From contig NW_026570253.1 of assembly GCF_019649055.1 (NCBI RefSeq), forward strand, positions 434,001 through 498,000: a DNA stretch of 64,000 nucleotides, given 5' to 3'. Below, one piece after another: positions 12,193 to 23,961 of this stretch; within the stretch, counting starts at the first letter, position 1, and each line of letters opens with the position of its first letter. The notes under the pieces are model-generated. The model was not told the origin of the DNA and searched no databases. It saw only the letters and a program-made list of their open reading frames with translations. Both the position numbers and the translations under genes were made by a program. This stretch comes from Paramacrobiotus metropolitanus (Eukaryota > Tardigrada > Eutardigrada > Parachela > Macrobiotidae).

Positions 12193-15100
12193 CTACACAT
12201 CATTAACCTTCTTTTCTTCGTCTACAAAATTCACAGTGGAATCTGTCTGCGGAATGAGGCTCTTGCGACCGCGCACAATCCCGAAAGGTGTGACTTCCGG
12301 TCGGGAGGCTCTCTTATTGGTTAGCGGGATGTCAGTCATGACGGGCGGGGAATCCTCCAGCATCTGCTTCTGCTCCTTGGGCCGCACCACCTCCCAGGAG
12401 CCCAGTTCACCGGAAGCGAAGATGGCGAAGAAGATAGCGCAGGACATGGAGACGGCGGCGGTGATGTAGAACACCAGCCGCCAGGCCACAACCGAGTTGC
12501 CAGAAGGGCCATCGGTGATCACGCCCACAATGGACGGACCAATCATGCCCGGTATGGAGGACACCGTGTTGGAGAGACCCATCAGGATGCCGGCGTACGT
12601 TGGACTGATCTATGGAGAAAAACCAGTAACCTTAAACCCAACGGCAATCACATTATTGCACTGCTTGCGAGTTTTCAGAAGCAGTTTGATGTTTCATTTA
12701 TCTCTTGGTGTCTCTTCTATGGCGTTTTCGCACGTTCACTAAATAATTATAGCACGTCAGGCCGCCTTGTTTGCGCATGATTTTACAATATCTGACCTGC
12801 TACATTTTATAGAACAAAAGAAATGAAACTCATGAAATACACATTTTGCAATAATAGATTTTGTGTGATGTCTTTTTCTTTTCCAAATTGCAAATAATAC
12901 AGTGCTTCTGTAATTTTTGTATGCGCGAGTGAATAATGAACCCATATACAGATGAACCCATGAACCCAATGCCCATATACCTTTCATACAGTATACTCGT
13001 ATTTCGGATTAGTGACATGACAGCTTTTTTTGTTTTTATTACAAAGTACAAAGTAGCTTACACTTCACTCGTCGTTTCACGAGGCAGTGATCAGCGATCA
13101 CCACTGTATCTATATACTGTACCGGTACGGGTACATACAGTACTCTTGAACGAGGAGTACAAATGTCTGCTTACATCGACATGGTTGAACTGATAGCCAC
13201 TGGAGGCTATTCCATCCAGTCCCACTGCCAACACCAGCACCGTTATAGCTGCGTACCAGTCACATCCGACAAAGCCCAGCAAGATCAACAGCGACGACGG
13301 CAGCAGTTGGCCAATGAAATGGAACGATTTCCGGATGTTGGTCTGGGTGAGGATTTTGCGCGTCCTCAGCACATCGGCAACATAACCGGCAAGGGTCATC
13401 TTCAATATTTCATCGTGCATGAAATGCCTTATGTTAGTGATTATTAAGGAAAGAAATTAAAATCAACGAGCATCATGAAAAACCGAGACAAAGTAACGAC
13501 AATTTTATTTCCAGTATGAATGTAGGTATTGTTCAGTTTCCTTGTAAATTTACAAGTAAATTACCCAAAACAACTCAAAAATTGCTTTTGTTTAAGTACT
13601 TCATAATCCAGTAATAAAAATGGGTACTCGCATCGTCGTACGTTATTTGCACCGCGCTTAATTTTTGTTTATTACTTAATTAATGCCCGGATCTGCCCGG
13701 ATCCACGACAATCTAATATACAAGACGTACCACAGGAATTGTGGCGAGGTAGGGCAGAGACGATATGAAGCCATTATTTTGAATGCTGAAATGGAGTACT
13801 TTGGATAGGTAGGAGGGAATATTGGTCAAGAGGGTGTAGAATCCCCAATTGTGCCCAAAGGCACCCACACACACCGTCCACACCGGCACCGAGCGCAGAA
13901 TGGCTTTCCAGGGCACCGGCGGCGACACACCACGCTGCGACCCGATGGCGGTTAGAATGTAGTCGAGCTCTTCTTCGGAGATACGCGGATGCGACTCCGG
14001 TGTACTGGAGGCATAAAGCAACCAAAAAGCGTACCAGATCACTCCCAGTGCGCCGAAGAAATAAAAAATGCTCTCCCATCCGAGGTTCTCCGCCAAAACA
14101 CCGCACAGGATCATCGTGATCACCGTCCCAGTTTGCACTGTAAAATTAAAAATAAAAAGTGCTGCAAAATTCTACCAAAATTATACAACTTCTGCGATTT
14201 TTTTATGCCAAAATCTGTGCAAGTAGCATGTGAGTATACTTATACCAGAGTTTTACCAGCGTAGAAACTGCAGTACAGTATCTGTAATGCTGCAGTCTAT
14301 TGTGTGCAGGAAACCCACTTGTGCTTTCTCATATTTCAAATCATATATATTTCAGATCGCGTAAACATGGGTTTAAAAAAGTAGATTCTTAACATCAATG
14401 TGATCTGGAAGAATGTAGATATATTTGTCACATAAAAAGTAAAGAGTAATGTTGTATACGGTTTTTACAAATTTACCTCCGGAATACGAGATAGCAGCCA
14501 TTCGTGACCTTTCTAATGGCGGTGCCCATTTGCCCAACAACGCATGCATTGCTGGATAGCTGAATCCCTGTAAATGTTCAAAACTGGCACTTCTGCATTT
14601 CTTCATTGTATTACTTAGAGTACTGTACACTAAGTATCCATACTTTGAATTGTTATTACTACCATTACAGATGCTTGGAAACTTCCTTTGCTAGGAAAAT
14701 TGCCGGGGTTGTCCGAGAGATTTTTCGTCACGTGCATTCTTGGAGGAACATTTAGCGGAAAGCGTAATTAACTAAATAGTGCGTGCCTACACTATGATTG
14801 TATAATCCCTAAGTAATTATTATTCTTTTCAATTGTTACGTGAGTATCGTTTCTCCTCAGGCACAAAATACAATAACACAGTTTCCGATAGTTATCAAAA
14901 TTCAAAAGCGTTTTTTGCTGATATTATGAAGCGTATGTTTTTAAATTCTTTTTTTCGACATTGCGGCAGAGGATTACAGTAAAAAGTTTCAGACCAAAGA
15001 CCTAATGAACTATACTATAACGAGTACATAGCATCAATATCGCCAAAACGACGAAATAATCTATATCATAGATTTAGTTAAACCGGGTTATAGTGATGTT

Positions 15101-17455
15101 CATAAATGTCCATCATTCTAATGGTAGAACTATATCTGTATGATACATTTTGCACGAAAGCACGCAATCAGTGAACGTCTGTTGTGCGAAACGGACATAA
15201 ACGTCAAAATAATTTGGCTTCCTGTAAAGTAAAAGTCTGGAATCCAGTAAAAAGTCTGGAATTTAGTTAAACCGGGTTATAGTGATGTTCGTAAATGTCC
15301 ATCATTCTAATGGTAGAACTATATCTGTATGATACATTTTGCACGAAAGCACGCAGTCAGTGAACGTCTGTTGTGCGAGACGGACATAAACGTCAAAATA
15401 TTTTGGCTTCCTGTAAAGTAAAAGTCTGGAAAGTGTAAATTAACAAAATTTTTACGACCATTCCGAAGGAATAAATTACTACTGGACCATTAAGTTCTTA
15501 TACATGAAAAGTTAAAAACTGAAATAAATTGTAAAATTTCTGAAAAATTGTTTTAAGCATATGTGTCCCTGAATTCCAGAAATCAAAATTAATGGCAATG
15601 ATATCTGCTTAACTTCATACAACACATTTTACATAAACCAATTACGTAGTTGTAATAATAACATGCACATAAAATTCTTCTCTTTTAAGTAAGTTAAATT
15701 ACGCGTCGAACAGCTTGTGAAAAAGTACATATTATAATTATCAAGGTATACCGCAAAAACAGTCATACAAAATTAATGCTACAGCTTACATACTTCGGTA
15801 AACCCTTGAATGACACGAATAACCAGAACAGCTCCGTAATGATAACGCGCCGCCATGGGAATAAAGAAAGACAGGATGGCCGAGGCGAAGATACTGAAAC
15901 CGAAGGGATGTTTGGCACCCAGTTGACTGGATAGCCATCCGCCGATCAGCTGCGTACAAATGTATCCCCAGAAAAATGATGACAGAATCATGCCTTGGAT
16001 TTTGTTCGTCCACACTATGTCGCCCCCACGAGCCTGCAAAGAGTTTGGTACGTCCCACTGCCTTCCGGCTCGTAACGGTCTCAATAACCTACAGTGCTCG
16101 TTACAACCAGTTACGCCTAAAACTCTTTGAAACGTTCTATAGTAAAACAGACGCTAGTAAGTGCAATAACAATAAATAAGAATAAACACAGAAGTTTATA
16201 TAAAAATTTCGTCGTTTTGTTTAGTTTTTACATCTTGTACTGACAAATGTGAATTGCAGAATTGCCGTACATATTTATATATGGCTTATACGAAATGCTG
16301 TATAGATTCTACACTATAGAATTATTCGTAAATGAAATAGATAACTAATTTAATTTATAAATTTGTAACAAACTATCAAAGAAAACAGTTTACTTATAAA
16401 CAGAAAGGGTGAGTGTGGTACATAAATGTTTAACCCACAAACAAATGATTACGAATGCGCAGCGAATTTAGTTTCTCATTCTATTGATAATATAGTCTTG
16501 TTATAACTAGAAAGTGGCATGCTTGATACATCATGAAATGTATTGTATGTTACTACGTACACCGGGTTTTGTGGAATTATCTGCAGATGGATAAGGGCAT
16601 TCGTCCGAATTTTTCATTTTGGATTGGTTGGCAAATATATTAGAAGCTGTGCTATTGAAAAAACTTGCATTGGTGGTTGGAATCGTCGCTTTATTCAGTT
16701 CTGCAACGGCTGTCCGATTGACCATTGCAACAATCCCTGCGAACCTCTGCTGTTAGCCAACTTTGCATAAAATTATATTAAATAAGAACTGTTATATACA
16801 ATAATTACAATTGCACGAGACTATAAGCGTGGCAATTGTGTTACAGCCATTTATAAGACAGTAAAAACAACCGATGCCTGTACAATTTAAGTTCATTATT
16901 TAAATTAAAATTAATCCGTAGACAAATCATTTGAAATGCATAATGGTTTACTAAGCATCATCGCACTCGAAAAAAAAACCGTAATTTAGAAATAACCATC
17001 TCATAAAGCACTTACCAACACTAAGATTGACCCGCAAAGCATATAAATTGAAAAATCCAAAAAAGCATAACATAGACATAGCGTAGCGCGCAGGAAGCCA
17101 GTCGGTGCCTGGAATATTAAATCAATGATATCAGATGATGTACAGACGTACCACCAGAGCATTAATATTTTTAAAAAATTCTCACGAGAGAAGTCCGTAT
17201 GCTCTGCTAAATCAAATAATCTCACTGTTATGTTTTTATTTTTTTCTAATGAGCAAATACCTGCAGATGTACTGCAGTTGTACCTGAAGTTGGTCATTTT
17301 ACCACTGTACAGGATTATTATACAAAGTATTTCATGATATGCACTCCGTATGTTTTATAAAGCTACCAATAAGTAGTCATTTATGATAGCACAAATCGTA
17401 TCATGCGCTTACCAGGTATTCGTAAAGCCTTCAAAAATTTGTTATATTTCTCCAT
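12193..17455 (-). CDS. SLC17-family (sialin-like) anion transporter, gene A
   Basis: Major-facilitator carrier of the SLC17 family, which moves organic anions or phosphate across lysosomal, vesicular or plasma membranes. Eight exons in transcript order: 17413-17455, 17016-17108, 16561-16736, 15794-16033, 14477-14567, 13731-14137, 13175-13399, 12193-12609, giving 563 aa. The start at 17455 has a strong GCCACCATGG context. Family marks are TM1 [13 protein letters not shown], an Asn-rich luminal loop with several N-glycosylation sequons, QGMILSSFFWGYICTQ, RVIQGFTE with the TM4 Glu kept, [21 protein letters not shown], and the C-terminal NTVSSIPGMIGP. The C-terminal tail is longer than in the paralogues (about 70 residues after the last TM, charged). 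TM2 lacks the VGLUT-type His, so a sialin-like carrier fits better than a glutamate one. The substrate cannot be told from sequence. Confidence 0.9.
15072..15430. repeat. Tandem duplication in an intron of SLC17 gene A
   Basis: Two copies of a roughly 170-bp unit, 15072-15241 and 15261-15430, with a period of 189 bp and only a few substitutions. The short spacer partly repeats the unit's end (AAAAGTCTGGA). It is non-coding. Confidence 0.9.
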
Positions 17456-20179
17456 GGTGGCAATTGAGGGTAACCGAAAGCATGCAAGTTCACGCGCAGC
17501 AGGAAGCAAAGGAAACTAGCCACTAACTACATAATTTGCAGAATGCTGCCTCTTTCTTAAACAATTAAATTCGCGCATGTTAAAATAACAAAGAGTATTT
17601 TGCACAATTTTCACCGCGGGCCAGACGGCGTGCGGGTCTCATGTACAGCGTCTTGATGTGATGGGTCATGTTCTAGGTCCATGCAGTGTAATTTTTCCTC
17701 GCATTAAAATACGCAAAAACCATATCACTCAATTTTTGCTGATCCGTGGAATTTTGGCGAAACTTTTTATTAGTGCTGCAGAAGTTTACCTGTGGCAGAT
17801 TGGGTGATATACAGCGCTCATTATGTAAATACTGTAGTTATGTGCATATATACCGTATATGCACACGCAATATGGGCCATAATTTACAAGGCATGATAAT
17901 TAATTTTCATTTATACGCATTCGTAACCTTGTCATCACATAGCGTGCACCACTAAACGCATCCGAGCGATAAAACAAACTACTGCAATACTTAGCAGTTT
18001 GGACGTGCTACTGCACGTTTTTGCAATAACAACTTGGCTTTTTTAAGCAAATGGGATTTATTAAAACCGCTTCCCTACGATAATTTTGCTCCCATTTATA
18101 CTGCTTGATGGACTAACAAATGTACGAGTATACAGTACACGCGAAAATAATTCTATGATACGTAAGATACGCAATCAAAGAAATTAAAAACGTTTCCAAA
18201 GTACGTACTTCAGTAATGAATACAAAAGATCCTTTTTTAAAATATGCAGTTCTTTTTCTGTGGCTTCTTGATTAATTATGAAAGAATTAAACTGTGACTT
18301 TTTGACATAATTTGACCGATGTTTTCTAGGGTTTCATGTGGTTTACCTGCCGTGCAACACAGCGCTACTCCTTTCTCATCCATCATAATTAACCGTAATT
18401 AGATTTCTCTAAATTAGCGTTGATTTCAACTCGTATACTGATATACATCCATCAAGTGTAGCGCGAGGAAATTGTTTTGACATAATATATTTCAGGTACA
18501 CGTCAGTCATGTCGATGTCTCTATTTTGTAACTGGTAATTGGTCGCATGCCGGATGCAATTTCCGCCCAAGGTAGGAAAAACCAAGCACCCGGGCTTTTG
18601 CGCGGCATTTCTCCAATAAACCATCTATTCAAAACCAAATTTTCCCTTTTATATTCTTTTCTTTTACATTGCTACCGGGCGCATTGTGATGTGTAGTAAT
18701 CCGCTTTGCCGAACCAATGTACGCAGTACGTGCATAACTATAAAGAGAAAATCATCAGAAAAATCTTAATGCTGTAGATTAACTCGAAAAAAAGGGAATT
18801 ATGTGAGAATTACTCTGACATTTTTTGTGTGATCCAATATGCAGTAAAAGCAAATGTTTTGGACGAGTGTAAAGAAATACTGACACCAAGTGCCGCTTTA
18901 TTAGTTTCAAAATTACCGGTGAAGTTGTAGTCGAACCGTTACACTAGACTGAGCCGGCAACTAAGCAAACAAACAACGCTATTAAGCTATTATCGTGTCC
19001 GTCAATACGGCTAAAATGCCGGCAAAATGACTGCACCCGTATACACCACAAATACTGGACAGTCAGTTTATGTATGCACATTTACGCCACTGTCACAGAT
19101 CGTAAAGCCGATGTGTGATTCCGATTATCAAGCTGTCATGTTGCCGTAAGCATCTGGCATTGTCCATAAATATTTATTGAAAGATCGTTTTTCCACCACC
19201 CTTTCTGCGCTTTTAAGTACTTACACAAGTCAAAACAAGGCAAATGTCAGATTGATTCCGAAATGAAATAATGTTGCTGGTAATTTTCACCATTAACGTA
19301 AAGCAAATCACCCGACACTGTCAAAACAATCACAGGACAGCTTAAGTAAAATTATTTTTGCTTTGCATTATCAAGGAGCAAATGCATACTCTTAACAGGT
19401 ATTGTATCCTGTCGTACATTATGACGAAAGCAGGATAGGATGATTATTATAAAAGTACCCGTACGAACTTTTGAAATACCTCCTCACATAAAGTTTGCGA
19501 TAATATAAAGCTGCAAATTATTTTATTGTACTGTCATTAATCAATAATGTATTAAAATTTTTCAACATTTTCGTAAAGGCACATGGCAGAATACTCTGAT
19601 AAAAATAAAAAATTGGGTGCCTTGCAAGTCACCCTAAAATTACAAATAACAGTAGTGACTAAAGCATTGCTATCATACCCGAAAAAGTGTTTATGGTTAG
19701 ATGTACAGATACGATTGCTATGATTATTAATTTTGTACAACTGGAATCGTTGTAATGAATAAGCCAGCTCACTAGTCAGCTGATTACGTGACAACTGATT
19801 ATGAGTATGCTACCGGCACTACAATAATTTAGTGCAGTTGGGTCAGCATAAAAACAACCATATTTAATATGGAATGTATATCTATGTAGACAAACTGCTC
19901 GAGTTCTGCAACAACGATACTACAGAACTCCATCTCTTATTACCGCAAACGGGGTTATGCATTGGAGTGTTGCAAATGCTTTAACAATCAGCTGTTGTCT
20001 TGCGTAGCTTTCTCTGTTTTGTACCCCTTAAATCTGCATAAAACCAGTTTAAACAAGAAAAACGAATGACGCTAATACAGCCGAAGAAGGGATCTCTTGC
20101 CGGAAACTGAGCATGATGCTGTTGGAACCTGGAAACTCATTATGCTGCTATAGATTATTGCATATGCAATCAGTTTTAG
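17456..20179. other. Intergenic region, no gene recognised
   Basis: This stretch lies upstream of SLC17 gene A, up to the MULE-like element. It is AT-rich with short unrelated frames only. The minus-strand frame at 18409-18624 is open for 71 codons but has no flanking exons or family similarity. Confidence 0.5.
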
Positions 20180-20538
20180 GGTGAGACTAGAGGCACCCCT
20201 TTCACCCCCGGTCACTATAGGCACTCTTTTTGAATTACTTGCAATTGTTAGTTATAGCTCGCACCCCTTTTTCGTTTTATATAGCATATAGGCACTTCAT
20301 TTACAATTAGCCACGCTTGTAGAACTGCCGGTTGTACGCTTATGCAGTTATGCAGCTTGGGCGTTACCAGTACAGTGCTTCACCAGACAGCACATGACAC
20401 ACAAAGAGAAAATTCTGGCATTTGGAAAATGTCGCTGCAGTGTTCCCGTTTATTGTAACCTTTGTCCCAGCAATCTGCAATTATGAACAATTCCCTTACA
20501 CATCTAATCGTTATTAATTTTATCAAATTAACATCGAT

Positions 20539-20757
20539 CTACTGTGTGTACACTAACCCCCAAGATTTGTGACATCTCTTGAAGGCACTGAAAAAGACAT
20601 CGACATGCGTGGCTTTTTCTGATGACATAAAACCGAACGCCACTGGGCGGCCGTGTCCATGCCGGTCTTGAATTACCACGGCGTGCAAGGAGTGCAATGC
20701 TATGTTATTGTGCAGCAGTGGCGTTTTAAGCAATTTTATTGCTGATTTTACTGGCAT
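20539..20757 (-). pseudogene. MULE transposase fragment
   Basis: A 72-residue open frame whose middle reads HAVVIQDRHGHGRPVAFGF followed by MSSEKATHVDVFFSAFK. This fits the MULE transposase core pattern of a beta strand with a conserved Asp, then G-x-G-x-P-x-A-F and an E-T/A-helix segment. Only this core piece remains, with no zinc finger and no full DDE set, so the fragment cannot be active. Its first 22 codons lie in the left arm of the foldback and recur on the plus strand at about 21268-21333. Confidence 0.65.
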
Positions 20758-21333
20758 TGCACCATTTGTGGACCCTCACGGTTGTCGAGCGACAACGTAA
20801 CAGAAGCACGCGTGCGGTGGCCCATGCCACAGGCTGTTTTAACGTAAATCTTTGAAAATACATAACTTTGTTCATTCCTCCATTAAATTCTTATGCATAG
20901 TCTTGAAAAATGCAGAATAATACACAGTATCAGGCAAAAGAAATGCTTTTTAATTTTTCTTTCAGGATTGTGCGCTGTTAGCCTGCGCGGCTAGCATAGC
21001 CGCCTATGAAGGATTTCCATAGGCGGCTATGTTAACCGCAGGGCTCATACTGCATTACCCTAAAGAAGAAACAGAAAACATTTATTTTGCCTAATACTGT
21101 GTATTATTCTGCATTTTTTAAGACTATACATAAAAATTTAATGCAGGAGTGAACAAAGTTATGAATTTTCAAAGATTTACGTTAAAACAGCCTGTGGCAT
21201 GGGCCACCGCACGCGAGCTTCTGTTACGTTGTCGCTCGACAACCGGAGGGTCCACAAATGGTGCAATGCCAGTAAAATCAGCAATAAAATTGCTTAAAAC
21301 GCCACTGCTGCACAATAACATAGCATTGCACTC
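20690..21333. repeat. Long imperfect foldback inside the MULE-like element
   Basis: The left arm, about 20690-20963, is the reverse complement of the right arm, about 21057-21333. Identity is high in the outer 200 bp and falls to roughly 80% near the centre by eye. The spacer holds a smaller hairpin with 14-bp perfect arms at 20995-21008 and 21018-21031. The outer edge matches exactly at GAGTGCAATGC / GCATTGCACTC. Confidence 0.9.
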
Positions 21334-21923
21334 GTGCAAGCAACAGTTCTAGATCTCATTACTTCTCACTTCTCAGTATTCAGCTTGTAACAAATATATA
21401 ACTTACAGGCCATCCAGGAACGTTACCAAGTAATTATTATTGAAATTCTTTTTGATCTCGGAAGTACATTAATGATGGTTGTGTTCGTGACCTTCTGCAT
21501 ATCAGAAACAAAAGCGTCAATAAACACGCCGGCATCCTTCTAAATCTGGCGAATCTCGTTCAGCACGTGGTTCACCATCTGTTCTTCCTTTCTCGATCCC
21601 TCGTTCCACTTAGTCGTTCTTGGTTTTTATGTTGGCGATGTCTTTGCTTGGAACAGCTTTTTCTGTTTCAACTGCCATTTCCGGTTGTACTGCTTTAGTC
21701 GGGACACAGCGATTTCTGCACGGAAACAACTATGTCTACTTCTATTGTACTCAGCCGCCTGTTTTCCGATAAGATACAGCAGCAAATAAATATCTTCTCT
21801 GTTTCAAAAGGGGTGCCTATAGTTTTTCCACATAATTAGAGGGTGTAAGCAATAAATAATAGGAAAGGGGTACCTATAGCAAAACGGAGTGCAAAAGGGG
21901 GTGCCTATAGCCATTTCCTCACC

Positions 21924-23961
21924 TTTAAGTGGTATAAAAGCTGTTGATTGTTCTATAAAGATTGCATATGTTGAGCGGACTAAATTAAATTTCTTTTTCA
22001 GTTAAGTTTGTGGCGTTCTATAACAATAAAACAATTATTAAAAAAATTAGAAAACTCTGTATTTTGAAATGTTCAACGCTTTTTAATATTCGAGCAAATT
22101 AGCACAGATCAAAGAGTTTTTGATTGGATTTGTTTAATTTATTGCTGTTCTCAAGTGGATCACTTTACCACATTTTTGGTAGCAATAGTCCTTTCATGAT
22201 TGTAATCGGCAAAGTCATTCTGCTAGTCTTTCTACGGATGGTTTGGTAGTACAATATCTTGATGGTAGCTGACCTTTGATACGCAAGAAGCTCGTCACAA
22301 GCAGCTTGCAAGTCAAGCCGTTTTATCGAAAATATCTTCAACAGAAGCCACCTGTCTGGTAGTCGTATTACCAGAACACTTCACTGAACTGAGGGGGTAA
22401 TTTTCCGCTACCTTTAGAAGAATACTTCATAATTGTGATTTCGATGTAATTATGTGTCTGTTTACGTCGCGCACAGAAAGTTTGTACGTGTGGTTCTCTA
22501 TTGAAATCTCTTAGAAAGAATGCTTTTTATAGACGTTTTTGTTCTGACTCCGGAGCATCACCATTCCTTCCAGAATTTTGTACTGGATCTAATATAAATT
22601 ATATAATTATCGCACTGTACATACAGTGCGATAATTATGTGATGAGATGGTGGAGATTGTTGAATATAATTCCACCTTCGATAATTCCACTGCCAATAGT
22701 CAGGAAGTGATGAGAGCGGAAATCAATACTGAACTAAAAAATTCAACAGATCATCACCAAACCGACAGCAGACGGTCATCCACCGCGCATAATAAGACAG
22801 GTACATACTGCAAAAAGCGTAAACCATGTATATTTATATGTAGTATGTTTTGTAATTATGTACCAGTAAGAAAATACTTCAGCCGTATATATTGTGCACT
22901 GCCATTTCCACTGTGTACCGTAGATATCAAGTGCAGAGCTTCGTCAAACGTTTGCTCAAATATTAATTTTATTCGCTGTGGTAAGACAAAAATGCCCTTA
23001 TGATGCAGATATATTTAGTTTTCACCAGTGATGCCGTAAAAGTTTCTTATCAGAAAATTAAAAATGATAACGACTGTACCAGGCGTGCCGGTATACGTAC
23101 TGTATTGTATTGTAATTTGAAAGTGTACGAAATTCGTGGTGAAACCGGCGCTCAAAAGTTCACGTTACATTTTACCACACAACTAAGCGTACTCAAGAGC
23201 CGGTTTTTCTGTCTAATTGAGAGATCATACCACAACTAAACATTTATTCTACTGTATAACAGTTTGATTTATATTTGTACATCTTTTGATCTGTTTTCCC
23301 GTTGCATTAAAATCGCCCAGCAGTCTCGTCTTTAAATTTACTGTTATGTGGCATTTTATTCTACGTAGTGTTTATATATCCCTTCCTACGATTTAGTTGG
23401 TAGGCGTGAAGGACTAGTTATCAGTGGATTAAAGAAACGTACCGTAAAAATCATTAGCATGTAAAATGTCCGCCAGTAAGGGTCTACTGCAAGAAGGGAG
23501 GCGAAATTTGGATTTCCAAGCAGGTGATTTGCATCGTTATGGTACGATATTTTTGACTTAAAATTAACGAAAAGTCGTTTCAGTTTTGTAGTCATTAAAA
23601 GCTTTGGTTTAACTGCTCACTTCATGACCGACGTTGATGTAATAGGCAGTTTTAAGTCAAATGGATAAATTAAATTTTGATAAATTAATTTTAAATTAAA
23701 TAATTTATGATCAATATATAATCATGTAAATATTCCGTACATAATTATGTACTTTCTAATTTCTATGACTGTATGTCTGCCGTTTTCTACCGGTAGGTAA
23801 CCGCCACCTGCGTTAGCTTGCGACTTGCGCCACTTCTAAGTGAAGTGTGTAGCAGGTCTGGATTTATTTATTTGTTTATCGTTTAATAATGGTCCAGGTC
23901 ACCTTACTCAAATAATTCAAATTTGTTAACAGTTAACTCTTTCGATCCCCTTTTTTGGCAA
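21924..23961. other. Intergenic region upstream of SLC17 gene B
   Basis: No gene is recognised. A hairpin lies at 22603-22638 (17-bp arms, 2-bp loop). An open stretch at about 22647-22800 encodes an Asn/Ser/Thr-rich peptide with several N-x-S/T sequons and ends in a possible donor (AAGACAG/GTACAT). It resembles an SLC17 luminal loop in composition only, and no neighbouring exon was found. Confidence 0.45.
22603..22638. repeat. Short near-perfect palindrome
   Basis: Arms of 17 bp (ATAATTATCGCACTGTA and its complement) surround a 2-bp loop. It lies in non-coding DNA. Confidence 0.9.

Larger units (their letters stand above)
20180..21923. mobile_element. Decayed MULE-type DNA transposon with subterminal repeats
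   Basis: The outer ends are inverted: GGTGAG at 20180-20185 and its complement CTCACC at 21918-21923. Inside each end a short motif of the form CTATAGGCACCCCTTT recurs in inverted orientation: near 20189, 20213, 20253 and 20286 on the left, and near 21807, 21863 and 21893 on the right. Arrays of subterminal repeats like these are common in MULE and hAT elements. The interior has a MULE transposase fragment on the minus strand, a 640-bp foldback, and broken coding traces near 21500-21730. I could not see a clear 9-bp target duplication, so the exact ends are approximate. Confidence 0.7.

Noticed and set aside
18409-18624. A 71-codon minus-strand frame
   Set aside because: No family similarity, no splice partners, and no start context; taken as chance.
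20539-21352. Two separate genes with a shared start
   Set aside because: The shared peptide comes from the two arms of one foldback, not from duplicated genes.
22647-22800. Possible SLC17 luminal-loop exon
   Set aside because: Only composition (N-x-S/T sequons) agrees. No transmembrane or other SLC17 exon lies nearby and no motif matches.
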